Shown here: positions 38,101 through 47,822 of the stretch, one piece after another
How the letters are laid out: each line of letters opens with the position of its first letter
How positions within the stretch are numbered: the stretch's first letter is position 1
Source of the DNA: Brasenia schreberi
Lineage: Eukaryota; Streptophyta; Magnoliopsida; Nymphaeales; Cabombaceae
Assembly: GCA_036023115.1 (NCBI GenBank)
Contig: JAYKKT010000059.1
Coordinates: 7,637,001 to 7,701,000, forward strand
Reading direction: 5' to 3'
Length of the DNA stretch: 64,000 nt
Made by a program: the position numbers and the translations under genes
Notes under the pieces: generated by a model
What the model saw: only the letters and a program-made list of their open reading frames with translations
Told to the model about the DNA's origin: nothing
Database searches by the model: none

Positions 38101-41100
38101 AGAGTGTCTTTCACTTCATGAATGCAATAAAAATCATATCCACATTCTTAATAACTTCATATTTTATCATTTAAAAAAATAAAAATAAAAATAACACAAA
38201 AAAATAACAAATATAAGGAAAAAATGAAGAAAAACACTAAAAATATACCAAATTTCGAGTTAGGAGACTTGCACGAACACTGTAGAGCACGTTTTTGGAG
38301 CCTTGAACACCAAGGAGGCCAAGAACCACGCTAGAGGAGCTTAGAGAGCTCTGAACAAACCAAGGAACCCGCAAAAATGCAGGTTTCTATTTGGCCGAGA
38401 CCCTTTATAAGGGTCCTTGGGCATATCGTACGATACGACATGATAAGTTCAAAAATACGATACACTATGGTGTATCGTATCAATGATACGTATCCAACTG
38501 TATCGTACGATAACACTGCTTGACTTTGACATTTTCCAAGATCACTTAATTTTCAAAAAGCTTTATATGGTTTGAAAGAAAAGGCTTATCACTTTCTTAA
38601 TTTTCAAAAAGCTTTATACGGTTTGAAAGAAAAGGCTTGGTTTGATCGCTTTGACAAATTCATGCACTTATAATACTTTGTTTCTTGCTATATTGATATT
38701 GTGTTGTTTATAAGAAAATCTAACAAAGGCATTGTTATCTTACTCTTGTATGTGGATGATATGATCATCACTGGAAGTGGTGATGATAGAAGAATTGCAC
38801 AGGTTAAACATGATCTTCAACATGAATTTGATATGAAAGACCTTGTCTTCTTAGTTATTTTTTAGGTATTGAGATTGTTAGAAATAGTCAGAGATATTTT
38901 ATGTCACAAACTAAGTTTACAAATGAAATAATTGATAGATTTGGGACCGCTGACAACAAGCAAGTTGATACTCCTAAGGTCTTTGAAAACAAGAGTTACA
39001 GATGGAGAAAAATTAGCAGATCCAACTCCCTATAGACAACTGATAGGTGCTCTCACCTATCTCACTATCACTAAACCTTATATCTCTCATTTAGTGCATA
39101 CAACTAGTCAATTTCAGCAAGCATCTACTAATATTCATATGAGTATTATTATGAGAATTATTCGATATGTAAGGAGTTTTATAAACAATAGGGTACTTTT
39201 GACTTCTTCTTCGTCTTTTGATTTATTTGTATATACTGATACTGATTAGGGTGAAGATGTCAACATGCATTCTACTACAGGTTTATGTATTTTTTAGGTG
39301 AATCACTAATTTCATGGAAGTGAAAGAAACAACAAAAGGTTTCACTTTCCTCCACTGAAGTTGAATACATGTTATTACAGAGGTATTAAAAGACATGAGC
39401 ATCGTTTCTAAATAACTGACCATCATGTTTTGCAACAATAAAGTGTCATGTACATCACCTCCAATAAAACCTTCCATGAACCAACGAAGCATATTAAGAT
39501 GAACAATCATTTTATTCGCGATGAATGCTTATAGAAAAATATTAGTTTGTGTTATGTTACATTAAAAAAGCAGGTAACCGACTTCATCACCAAATCCCCC
39601 TTCACTACTCGCTTTCTTTTTATTAGACAAACTTTCGGTATATACACCGTAAGTTTAAGGGAGGGTGTTAATATGATGTAATAGGATCACGGGCCATTAG
39701 GGCCTGTGCCTCTTTGTGGGAACAACATAGGCCACCAAGGCTTGTTGCTAGACAACCGTTGGGAGGCCCCAATGGCTATTAGCCATTAGAGTCTCCCAAC
39801 AACACTCCAATGGCTAGCTAGAGCTTTTCTTCAACAATCTATGCCTCTTTATGGGAACAACATAGGCCACCAAGGCTTGTTGCTGGACAACCGTTGGGAG
39901 GCCCCAATGGCTATTAGCCATTAGAGTCTCCCAACAACACTCCAATGGCTAGCTAGAGCTTTTCTTCAACAATAAAGTTGTAATAAATTAAGTTGTAATT
40001 GCAGCTCTTTGATATTTGGTTTGACTTATAACATTGGCTTGTTCTTGACTCAAAATACCTTTTCTCGGGTATGTTTGTATTTAACTTGTTGGTTTGACAC
40101 TTGATGATATATGAACGGGTTGCTTCCAAATACGAATATCGATAATTGTTTACAACTCAATACTCAAATGAGAATCAACTCAAGCAACTGACAAACACAA
40201 ACAACTGCAATGGAACAATAGAATAGTAGAGCTACGGCATCCATCTAGATACCACTAAAAGGCACAAAGAGGGTGACCAACATGGGTCCTCAAGAACGCA
40301 AAACGTCATATGTGAAATGGTGCACCACAAAACAAATAGAAATGCCAAGTTCATATCCACAACTATAAAGCTAAAGCATTAAACTTACATCAAACAGTGG
40401 ATCTCTGGAGACTTGACAAAAATAACAACAGATTGCTTGATTCAAAAACAAGGCTGACACACCTATAATTCACTTATCATGTGAAACTTGCGAACATGGA
40501 TGACTGACCTTTAAGCAAACTACTTCAATGAGTCACACCGACAAGAAGCCAATAGCACCAACAAGAAAAACACAAACAGAAAAGAGATAATGATCAAATG
40601 TGATTCAAAATGTTTCTATATTAATATATGAAACAGTAGCCCACATTACAACCCTTTGGATGCACTATCCAGCAGAGGATGAACACCATAACATATCAAA
40701 GTTACCTATCGTTCTTGTCGAACCCGGATCTAGCACCAAAGTAAAATGCCACAGCATGTAACCACGCATCACTGTGCACAGCGACAAGAGATAACCAGTC
40801 CTTCTCTTGCATTCCATCCCTAGCAAAGTTGATGCCCAGTGCAGGTTCTGGGAGCTCAGGTGGTACCTCCTCAGCAGGTAAAGCAACTTCCCACGTCTCA
40901 TTAGGGAATCCATATAGGCACAGGTTTTCCTTCTCTGAATATCAACACGTTTTTCCAAATTCAATAAAGTAAACATATATAATTACAGCACTACTGGAAT
41001 GGATGGGGGGGTGCAATTACTTGGAGTAAGAACTAGAATCAGCAAAATTAATTATTAGTAACTATTGTTAGTAAATTACTTCAACACTATTATTCCTGTT

Positions 41101-41923
41101 ACTGTCATCGACATCACCATCTATCGCTACTTGCAATTTCTTTTTGAGAGACCAGTACTCTTAAAATATAAATATCCAAATGTTTTCCTCACAGGATTCG
41201 TTTTTGAAAAAGAGAAAGTATAAGATGAAATGCGTTTTCAGCATACAATAAATAAAACGCCTAGCTATTTTCATGAACATTCCAACTTTTCATAAATTAA
41301 TTATTTCTAGTGAAATAATTGATCAACAAATGCAGGAAGTCCTCTTACAAGAATGACATAACCTTCACGATCGTAGAGGTAATTCAAATCATAATTAATT
41401 TCTAATAAATAATATTGAAAATTATACAGCAAAAAGAAAACGACAGGGAAACACCACCGAGCCAAACAACAACGCCAGTTATTTTCTTTCATAATTACCA
41501 ACTTCTAGTGTCGGAGAATATTTCTTCTGGACAAAACAGAAAGCAGAATAGACTTCAAAAATCTTCAAATGTGATTTGCAGCAGAGAACAAGCACGCAAA
41601 TATGCAAAACTTTAGGAACAAGACATTGCTCCCAAAAATGAAGCATACAAAAATTCCCGTTTCTCGAAAAAGATATCCGCAAAGCACGCTAAAGCTACAA
41701 AGAGAAAACCCAAGCGAGAAACCGTAGTATGCACAAGACGGAGAGTCTTGATGACCGCAACGAGAACAGAAGGAAACACAACCAATATAACAGAAAGAAA
41801 CCATAACCCGAACCTGGATCACATTGCTGGTAGAAAGCCTCCACCTCTGCAGGAAGAACACGAGAAGAACACGAAGAGAAACCGAGTCAAGAAAACCCAA
41901 AAAGAAACACAACTTCAAAAAAC

Positions 41924-41963
<40 letters not shown>

Positions 41964-42056
41964 AGAAGTAAGGGCTTTGATCATGGCGTTTCTCCGGCTC
42001 TTAAAATCCCGGAAAACCTCTTCTACTGTCCTCGGACTGTACGGCGCGGCCTCCAT
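28899..42056 (-). CDS. Alfin-like PHD-finger protein, five exons, intact (whole gene span)
   Basis: Alfin-like proteins are plant nuclear factors whose PHD finger reads methylated H3K4 and whose N-terminal Alfin domain recruits partners to control transcription. Exons: 42056-41963, 41846-41814, 40934-40706, 29377-29242 and 29165-28899, 759 bp in all, giving 252 residues with every junction GT-AG and in frame. The Alfin domain (about 5-140) reads [67 protein letters not shown] and [15 protein letters not shown] Lys/Ser-rich and then acidic linker (about 141-196) follows. The C-terminal C4HC3 PHD finger has Cys199, 202, 215, 218, His223, Cys226, 242 and 245. The length fits the family (about 240-260). 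Intron 3 is 11.3 kb and holds nested transposons in antisense or mixed orientation; the coding exons show no damage. Splicing of that intron is inferred, not observed. Confidence 0.95.
29242..29377 (-). CDS. Alfin-like gene, exon 4
   Basis: 136 bp between acceptor GATGCAG and donor ATT|GTGAGA. It reads [19 protein letters not shown] then a Lys/Ser/Asn-rich linker. The first base completes the arginine codon split from exon 3. This exon lies about 1.7 kb from the near end of Copia C. Confidence 0.95.
29378..31114 (-). other. Intron 3 sequence outside the transposon (3' part)
   Basis: AT-rich unique-looking intron sequence between exon 4 and the truncated LTR of Copia C. No gene or repeat recognised beyond homopolymers. 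Confidence 0.6.
31115..31174 (+). repeat. Truncated 5' LTR of Copia C
   Basis: Matches the last ~60 bp of the 3' LTR (TGAT.ATATATGA..GGGTT, then AATACGAATATCGA.AATTGTTTACA) and abuts the primer site. The other ~430 bp are missing. Confidence 0.8.
31300..33148 (+). pseudogene. Copia C gag and integrase N-part, broken
   Basis: Gag pieces resemble element B ([53 protein letters not shown]). It keeps a basic region (31900-32230) that B lacks. From about 32570 it reads [13 protein letters not shown], then [48 protein letters not shown] and KSSCTKTAQ before the RTE insertion. Frameshifts and stops throughout. Confidence 0.85.
33149..34238 (-). mobile_element. RTE LINE inserted in Copia C integrase, 5'-truncated
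   Basis: On the minus strand, an open frame at 34231-33854 gives [79 protein letters not shown], the RT core (usual FADDIVL). A second frame (33510-33307) gives [34 protein letters not shown]...RWFEHIERR. The 3' end is TAGTATGGGAAAAGGCTTAG plus a (TTG)n tail at 33149-33168. The host integrase reading breaks at GL|A and resumes at about 34239. It is better preserved than the copy at 26.9 kb. Confidence 0.93.
34239..35259 (+). pseudogene. Copia C integrase C-part and RT start
   Basis: Resumes with the [19 protein letters not shown] and [28 protein letters not shown] stretches. It then carries the linker [19 protein letters not shown] and TTIKILI before the hAT insertion. Many stops. Confidence 0.8.
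35260..38518 (-). mobile_element. hAT transposon (3.26 kb) with terminal inverted repeats
   Basis: The ends are CAGTGTTGTCTGACACGTATC and, inverted, CAGTGTTATCGTACGATAC. Both ends carry repeated GTATCGTA/TACGATAC subterminal words, as expected for hAT transposase binding. The 8-bp flanks (CTCATAAA left, CTTGACTT right) do not match. About 95-100 bp of the Copia RT expected at the right flank are missing by comparison with element B, so a target duplication may have been lost by deletion. Confidence 0.9.
35555..38030 (-). pseudogene. hAT transposase (BED finger, DUF659, hAT dimerisation domain), decayed
   Basis: Reading the minus strand: a BED-type zinc finger near 37990-37860 ([19 protein letters not shown], then in another frame [15 protein letters not shown]). 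A DUF659-like region follows near 37290-37000 ([25 protein letters not shown] pieces, [40 protein letters not shown]). Next come [15 protein letters not shown] and [10 protein letters not shown] near 36830-36720. The C-terminal dimerisation domain at 36125-35922 reads [26 protein letters not shown] and [13 protein letters not shown]. Introns remain recognisable: 36216-36127 (HP|N VWWNKFG) and 35921-35822 ([23 protein letters not shown]). Stops and at least one frameshift in the N-terminal half make it inactive. Confidence 0.9.
38519..39655 (+). pseudogene. Copia C reverse transcriptase and RNase H, right part
   Basis: [13 protein letters not shown] block appears twice in a row (about 38550-38640), a ~50-bp tandem duplication. 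It is followed by [28 protein letters not shown] (YVDD at about 38748-38760), HEFDMKDL, an open frame 38932-39249 with [24 protein letters not shown], and RNase H remnants ([27 protein letters not shown]). Stops throughout. Confidence 0.9.
39666..40154 (+). repeat. 3' LTR of Copia C with a 135-bp tandem duplication
   Basis: Starts TGTTAATATGATGTAATAGG after a purine tract and ends ATTGTTTACA. Units at 39707-39841 and 39842-39973 are nearly identical. Each contains inverted words AATGGCTA.TAGCCATT and GTTGGGAG...CTCCCAAC. Confidence 0.92.
40155..40705 (-). other. Intron 3 sequence outside the transposon (5' part)
   Basis: Unique-looking intron sequence from the Copia C edge to the donor of exon 3 (GATAG|GTAAC on the minus strand). 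Nothing else seen. Confidence 0.6.
40706..40934 (-). CDS. Alfin-like gene, exon 3
   Basis: 229 bp after acceptor GATATTCAG. It reads [40 protein letters not shown] and [19 protein letters not shown], ending in KND plus a split Arg codon. The most conserved part of the Alfin domain. Confidence 0.96.
41814..41846 (-). CDS. Alfin-like gene, exon 2 (33 bp)
   Basis: A tiny exon encoding [11 protein letters not shown], flanked by TCCTGCAG and CCAG|GTTCGGG. The family normally has this block between the first two introns, which supports so short an exon. Confidence 0.92.
41927..41960 (-). repeat. (CT)17 at the start of intron 1 of the Alfin-like gene
   Basis: On the coding strand the donor GT (41962-41961) is followed directly by 17 CT units, so the intron opens GTCTCTCT rather than a GTAAGT-like sequence. 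Confidence 0.93.
41963..42056 (-). CDS. Alfin-like gene, exon 1
   Basis: ATG at 42056-42054. 31 codons plus one base: [20 protein letters not shown] then [11 protein letters not shown]. The start matches the usual N-terminus of the family, and the frame has no better upstream ATG. Confidence 0.94.
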
Positions 42057-42098
42057 CCGCCTTTTTTCCGCTTCAAGGAAGTCAGAAAATCGCCGGAA

Positions 42099-42141
<43 letters not shown>

Positions 42142-42210
42142 GCTCAGTTTTGCGTAGACGAGAGCGACGAATTTCCTTTTCTTTTCCCTCTTTTTTATAT
42201 TTGTATGACA
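42057..42210 (-). promoter_or_regulatory. 5' leader and TATA-like box of the Alfin-like gene
   Basis: A TATAAA on the minus strand at 42199-42194 lies 138 bp before the ATG. Between them is a (TC)n tract (42102-42140), common in plant 5' leaders. The start of transcription is inferred only. Confidence 0.5.
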
Positions 42211-42884
42211 ATTATTTTGTACGCCGGATTTTATTTTCCCTGAGGTTGGTCGCAACTAATTAATTTCATAAATTAAAAAGTTCGTTTTGCTTGGACGGGT
42301 TTCTCTCCCTCTCTTTCTTCGCCCAATTTAAACATGAACAGAGTCGATTCAAATATGAGTCGGATCCGACCCTAACTATTTAGGTGGAGACAAGCTTTTC
42401 CATTTGGGACGAGACAAATAACTGACCAGATTTGAATTTGATTCGGATACTACCCAAACTATTTGGTGGACACAAGGATCAAAAGGCCCAACGGATATTA
42501 TTGTGACTTGGATTCGGTCAAATTGAAGTAGGCCCAATCTTTTCTCATCGATGCATGTGAAGTCTTGGGAAAAATCGTTTCAATTGGCTTATATTTTATG
42601 TTATTTAGATGATTGATAGAAAAAATACGGAAGTACAATGATACTCATTTATAATAATAAAAGAAATAATCAAAATTGTACAAATTATTAAAACATAAAG
42701 TTAATGAGTTATATAATGAGAATATGTAAAAGATTATAAAAAGATGGTTAAAACAGTACAACATAAAAATCAATTTAGAATCATATTAGAAAGACTTAAT
42801 TGTGAGATGTTTAGTGGAAGACTTAAGAAAAAAGAGAGAACTTGCATATGATTCAAGAGATATTTTTTTGGAAAGTTTTGGGCT
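42211..42884 (+). other. Intergenic, upstream of the Alfin-like gene
   Basis: No gene seen. AT-rich, with the RTE relic beginning near its end. Confidence 0.45.
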
Positions 42885-43472
42885 TATGTAAAAGACATTT
42901 ATGATAGCGAACAAACATATATTAAGACTTATTAAGGGATTACTAATTTTTTCTAAGTTAATACTAAATTACATCCTTTATAGATAAATTAATGAAGTAC
43001 ATTTAAAACGAAGTACGTTACTGTGTGAAATATATTCTATTGATGGATGAGGCAAACGAAAGGGTAAACAAGGAACTTGAATTGTGAAGAAAAATATTGG
43101 AAACAAATAGTTTTCAACTTAATAAACGAAAGACACAATATAAGATGTGTAAATTTGGTAATTTCATTGTAACAAATAATACAATGTTAAAATTGATATA
43201 ACTTACATTTCTCAAAAAGATAATTTGAAGTACTTAGGATCAATATTTTAAAGATGGAAAAATTAATGAAAATATTATAGATAAAATGAAGACAAATTGG
43301 TTAATTGAAGCATTTTATTTGTAACGATATATCACTAAATTTAAAAGATAAATATTATAAAGCAATAATAAGATCATCAACATTATATGGTCTTCAATTT
43401 TGGTCTGTCAAACAAAGCATATACAAGAGATGTCTACACCATAATGAAAACGTTAAGGTAAATGTAAGACTA
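42885..43472 (+). mobile_element. RTE LINE relic, cut by a Gypsy element
   Basis: Recognisable order: YVKDIYDSEQTYIKTY near 42890, LLMDEANERVNKELEL near 43040, KRKTQYKMCKFGNF near 43125, and the C-terminal ISLNLKDKYYKAIIRSSTLYGLQFWSVK at 43320-43410. The reading is lost at the Gypsy LTR start (43473). Older than the other RTE copies judging by drift. Confidence 0.75.
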
Positions 43473-44190
43473 TATTACGATCAAGGCATGAGGAGCACAC
43501 TCCATCCCGAATGCGCGTGCACCACTTCTCTGGATGCCTCAACACATGACTATACTTCACTTGTATACACATTCTTTTGTACATTGTATTAGTGTATAGT
43601 CATGTAACTAGTTGGTCTTGGAGTCTTTTAGCAAGAGAATAAACTTGTAACGGAATAGGACTAGAAGCATCTACGACTAGTGAGTTCAAAAGAGTTGAGT
43701 GTGGGTCAGCTTGGGTCAAGGTAGCCTAACCTATCCGAAGATATTTCATCAAAATATTCTTGGAAGACTCTAGGAAGTGTGTGCACATTCTAACCAACTA
43801 AGCCTCTCTATAAAAAGGACTTTCAAGGCATCGAGTAGTGAGTGATAGTCCTAGCTGACCTAGAGAGACAAATGTGTATGGTTGGCAGATGCATCTTGTA
43901 TTTTTTTGCTTTTGACAATAAAGCTTAGTGTTCCTTTTTTCCTGAACTTCTCTTGAGATCGGATCGCAGCATGTATGTGAGTATGTGCGTGAACTCAAGA
44001 AAACCTAGGAAGACCTATGTATTGTAGTGAGGGCTGATTAGAAATGAGTAAACCACTCTTCGGGTTTAGGTAGCACGTAACAACAGCATCTCCCATGCCT
44101 ACAGTGAATTGGCTGAAGTAGGACGGGTTCTACTTGCTATCACCATTCGTAAACCTCCTTTAGCTTGAGGTTATGATCGAATTGGTGAAA
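43473..44190 (+). repeat. 5' LTR of the Gypsy element
   Basis: The first ~280 bp match 47823-48105 (CATGACTATACTTCACTT, TACATTGTATTAGTGTA, AGAGAATAAACTTGTAAC). It continues with TATAAAAAGGAC (43811) and AATAAAG (43917). The right edge is set by a degenerate primer site, TAGTATTAGAGCGCCCAAAG, near 44192; the exact border is uncertain. Confidence 0.75.
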
Positions 44191-45176
44191 ATTTAGTATT
44201 AGAGCGCCCAAAGGCTGGTGTCGAGGCAATTCAACGACAAGAAGTTTGGTTGGAGCAATACGGATCAAATTTGAATTGTGCAAAAAAATTTAGGCAAAAT
44301 TTTGCAACAAACGAACAGATCTGGTATCTCTCGATGGATCTGAGCAAGGTAAGCCTTGATTACCTTGATCCATAGACGGTCTATCAAAGAGTGATAGATC
44401 ATGACTCAGCTCAACACGATCTAACTCAGATCGTGCAACCAAAGTCAATGTTCTTGAAGAACGTTTCCAGAAGTGCAAAAATTTGGGACAGATTTTTCCC
44501 GATCTGGTTGCGCTAGCAATTGCAAACATTTTGCAGATTCTCCAGCGGCATTCCGGAGAGGAAACCTTAATTCAAGGGTGAGCAATTGAGATCCATTGCA
44601 TATATGATCATATCCGCACATATCTAGTCAGAGTTGATAAAGAAATTCCAACAGGTTCTGCAAAATTTCATATCTGAAAATTGAAGCTGATCGATCGGGT
44701 ATTTTGAGCTAATTTTGCTAAAGCAAATACTAATCGAGTTGATTGAAGGATCAAGCACAGATCTGCAACATAAAGAGCTATTGATCCACACAAATTATTG
44801 AGCATCCAAGCTGATCCAGTCACTGCAAAGGCGAGTTGCAACAGGTTCTGTCTTGACTGAAGAAATGAAAAATAGAAATTTTTGCATAGTTACTTTTTTA
44901 TCCAAACGGAGACATTTATGTACCAAAATTTGTGTGTGTGTGTGTATCAAAGGTTGTATTTGGTCATGCTTAGCAAAAATCGGCTGTAATAGTTCTGTAA
45001 TTGTGGCATTCAGCCATCTGTTGTCGACTGAATCTGTCGCTACAGATAGAACAATGTTTGGGTGTTGTAACAGATTGTAAGCAGTTGTTTGAGTCGTGTA
45101 AGTTTGTATTCAATCCATCAGAGTGCCTAACCGATCAAGAGGATCACTAGCCAAATCCTAAGTATTGTAAGAAGCC

Positions 45177-46200
45177 TTGCAACCCATTATAATCAACATG
45201 GGAAAAGGACAAAAGGAAGCAACCGAAGACGAAAGTTCTTTGGGTAGACCGACATTAGAGGTTGTGATGTTTCAGATTTTACAGCAACTAGCTAGCCTCC
45301 AAGCGACTCAAATCTGGCTGCAAAAGAACCAAGATAGACTCTCACTAAGGCTCAATTCAAGGTAGGAATAGCGGCAACAGAACCAGCCAAAAAGCAAGGG
45401 AAGAGAGGCTCATCAGTCGAGCCATCCCTTAGTTGAAAGTGAGCATGATATGATGCACCTTCCTATCTTTTCATCATGTTTGCAAATTAAAATTCCAAAA
45501 TCAATGCCATTCGAAGTTGTTCAGGACAAGAAGTTGATTGATAACTTCTTATTTGACTTGGAGAGACATCTAGAAGTTTCTCAAGTCGTCGAAGAGAACA
45601 AAGTACTCATAGCTACCTTGTATTTAAAGGAGGATGTAAAATTGTGGTGGCGAAATAAGGAGTTAGCGAGGAAGTATAACTCTACCTTCCACTTGAGAGG
45701 GTTTGAAGAGAGAGTTGAGGTTACAATTCACACCCATTAATTGCAGTCAAAGGACCATCAAGAAACTCAAACAAATGGAGTCACTCCACGAATATGTGAA
45801 GAAGTTCAATACTCTTTCGCTAGATGTCCAAAACATGAGTGAACAGGATAAATTGTTTTATTTCGAAGAGGGTCTTCAACCTTGGGCTCAAGTAGAACCA
45901 AGGAGAAGACGGCCTGTGATCATGATGGAGGCTATAGCAGTCGTAGAAGCTTTTGTGGACCTCCAAGGCCGAAAACATGGGAGTGATGAATCCACAAAGA
46001 AGAAAAAAAAAGGTGAGAAAGGAAATAACAAACAAAAAGAAGAAATGAAAGAAAAAGAAGGAAGCAATTGGGAACTCTAAGGGAGAGTGTGCATCGACTA
46101 ACCCCAAGGCCAACAATGGTAGTCAAAATAATAAGAAGAGTAAGGGATCGGGTGCTTGCTTCATTTGTCAAGGCTGATACCTTATGAAATCTTGCCCAAA
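45177..46200 (+). pseudogene. Gypsy gag, frameshifted
   Basis: Three pieces in order: an N-terminal region (GKGQKEATEDESS, LEVVMFQILQQLASLQATQ); the capsid core (FEVVQDKKLIDNFLFDLERH, TLYLKEDVKLWWRNK; then in the next frame MKRELRLQFTP, MESLHEYVKKFNTLSLDVQN, EQDKLFYFEEGLQPWAQVE); and a Lys/Glu-rich stretch before a CCHC knuckle near 46150 (ACFICQG, then a stop where the His should be, KSCPKK). Confidence 0.88.
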
Positions 46201-46236
46201 GAAGGCAAAAATAGTTGTCATTCTAGTCGAAGACAA

Positions 46237-47790
46237 CAAAAACTTAATCCTAGGCAAGCCCCATGGTTTGAGATTTTTGAAGAATATGACTTTGATGGGG
46301 TATATAGGCCTAGCAAAGATAATGAAGTGGTCGATGCCCTAAGCACAATGCGTGTTGAAGAGATGCTTGGCACCATGATCTGATTGTGTAGAGGAATGTT
46401 AAGCAATACATTGAAAAGATGCCTCATATACACATGTCAAAGAGCAAGTTACGGTCGGGGTTACATATAGGTATGAGATACATGAGGGCTTATTATGGAC
46501 CAAGATTCGACATCTACTTATACCATACATTTGGGGCTTGAGACGCATGTTGATACGTAAAGTGCATGACTCTGAATACGTAGGGCATTTAGGGATAGAG
46601 ATTATAGTCTCTCTCCTAGTGTGCAGGTACTATTGGCCCCACATAGTGCACGACATAGTCGGGTACATCTGTACATGTCCCACATACCAGTAAAATAAAG
46701 TGGAGCATCCATGACCAACAGGGTTACTTCAACCTCTTTCGATACCAAAAAGACCTTGGAAATTAGTATCCATTGACTTAATTCAAGGTTACCTAGAGTG
46801 GACAACCTTAAAACCATCTTGCTAGTAGCATATCAGTTCTCAAAATATCTTGCTAGTAGCATATCAGTTCTCAAAATATGGAGTCTTCATCCTAGCACTA
46901 CGAGAGTGTAGTGCCAAAGAGACAACATGCTTATTCCTGAGAAATGTGGTCGAACATTTCGGTGTTTCAGAAGAGATCGTTAGTGAATGTGATGCACGCT
47001 TCACCAGTTGGTTCTCCGGAAGAGATCATCAATGATCGTGATGCATGATTCAACAGTCGATTTTGGATAGAATTGTTTAGGCTGATAGGAACACATCTCC
47101 TGTACTCTTCAACCCAACACCCATAAACTGATGGACAGATTGAGAGACTTAGTGCATGTTTGAGGAGTACTTATGTCATTACGTGACCGCCATTTAGAAA
47201 AATTGAGTATCTCTCTTAAAAGTGGCATAATACAACTATAATTTTCATAAAAGTTCATATACCGAAAAAAAGTCCCTTCGAACTCACACTAGGATGATAA
47301 CCATTAGGACCCTTGGAACTAGTACAAGGAGGTGGGAGTGGGAGGTAACTGACCACCTTACGTGAGATACGAGAAAGGCGAACCTTGTACCAGGAGGCGA
47401 GAACCTCCCTTTAGTGCACGAAGGCTACGATGGTAAAGCATGCCAACCAGCATCATCAAGCAACTAAGTTTGAGGTAGGAAACCATGTATGGCTGTGGAT
47501 ACCTCAATACATCTAGAAGCAAGTATATAAGAGAAGTCACATGGGTTGAAACTGAAGCATTATGGGTCTTTCAGAGTGACACAATGGGTGGATTAGGTAG
47601 CATACAAATGGTACGTCAAGACATACCCACAATTGAGGGAGTGACAATGCACAGGGTAGTGGACGCTGGGTCACAACGGCAAACACAATACCTAGTGAGG
47701 TGGTCATTAAGAGCATAAACGATGACTCATGGGTGCCCAATACATAGCTTTGGTAGTATGAACATCTGTTGCGTGCATATAACAAGACCT
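46237..47790 (+). pseudogene. Gypsy RNase H end, integrase and chromodomain-like tail, broken
   Basis: From the zinc knuckle the reading jumps to NPRQAPWFEIFEEYDFDGVY then RPSKDNEVVDALS, the C-terminal end of gypsy RNase H, so protease and most of RT are deleted. Integrase pieces follow: a GLLQPLPIPKRPW-like stretch near 46720, then AYQFSKYGVFILALREC and FLRNVVEHFGVSEEIVSE (46850-46990). The tail has FEVGNHVWLW, IEGVTMHRVVDAGSQRQTQYLVRWS and DDSWVPN, resembling a chromodomain. Many stops. Confidence 0.82.
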
Positions 47791-47822
47791 CGATGATGAG
47801 TCCTTATTCAGTTGGGGAGAGT

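Larger units (their letters stand above)
31115..40154 (+). mobile_element. Copia element C with nested RTE and hAT, inside Alfin-like intron 3
   Basis: Same lineage as element B: LTR ends TGTTAAT/TTTACA, similar gag and pol. Only about 60 bp of the 5' LTR remain (31115-31174), followed by the primer site TGGTATCAAAACC (31175). Gag and GAG-pre-integrase run 31300-32800, integrase 32727-33150. An RTE LINE interrupts at 33149-34238, integrase resumes to about 34620, then the start of RT to 35259. A hAT element sits at 35260-38518, RT/RNase H runs 38519-39650, and the 3' LTR is 39666-40154. It is antisense to the host gene. Many stops; dead. Confidence 0.92.

Noticed and set aside
35260..38518. 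GTATCGTA repeats at both ends as possible CRISPR-like or iteron arrays
   Set aside because: They are subterminal repeats of the hAT transposon, inside its inverted ends in a plant genome.
40665..40976. 103-codon minus-strand open frame starting [16 protein letters not shown]
   Set aside because: Wrong frame of Alfin-like exon 3. The correct frame gives [15 protein letters not shown] and splices at 40934 and 40706.
41565..42056. 163-codon minus-strand open frame with a run of Leu-Ser repeats
   Set aside because: Only its first 31 codons are real (exon 1 of the Alfin-like gene). The Leu-Ser run is the CT repeat at the start of intron 1, and the rest is intron and flank.
45820..46171. Phe/Leu-rich minus-strand frames that look like membrane proteins
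   Set aside because: Antisense of the Lys/Glu-rich end of the Gypsy gag.
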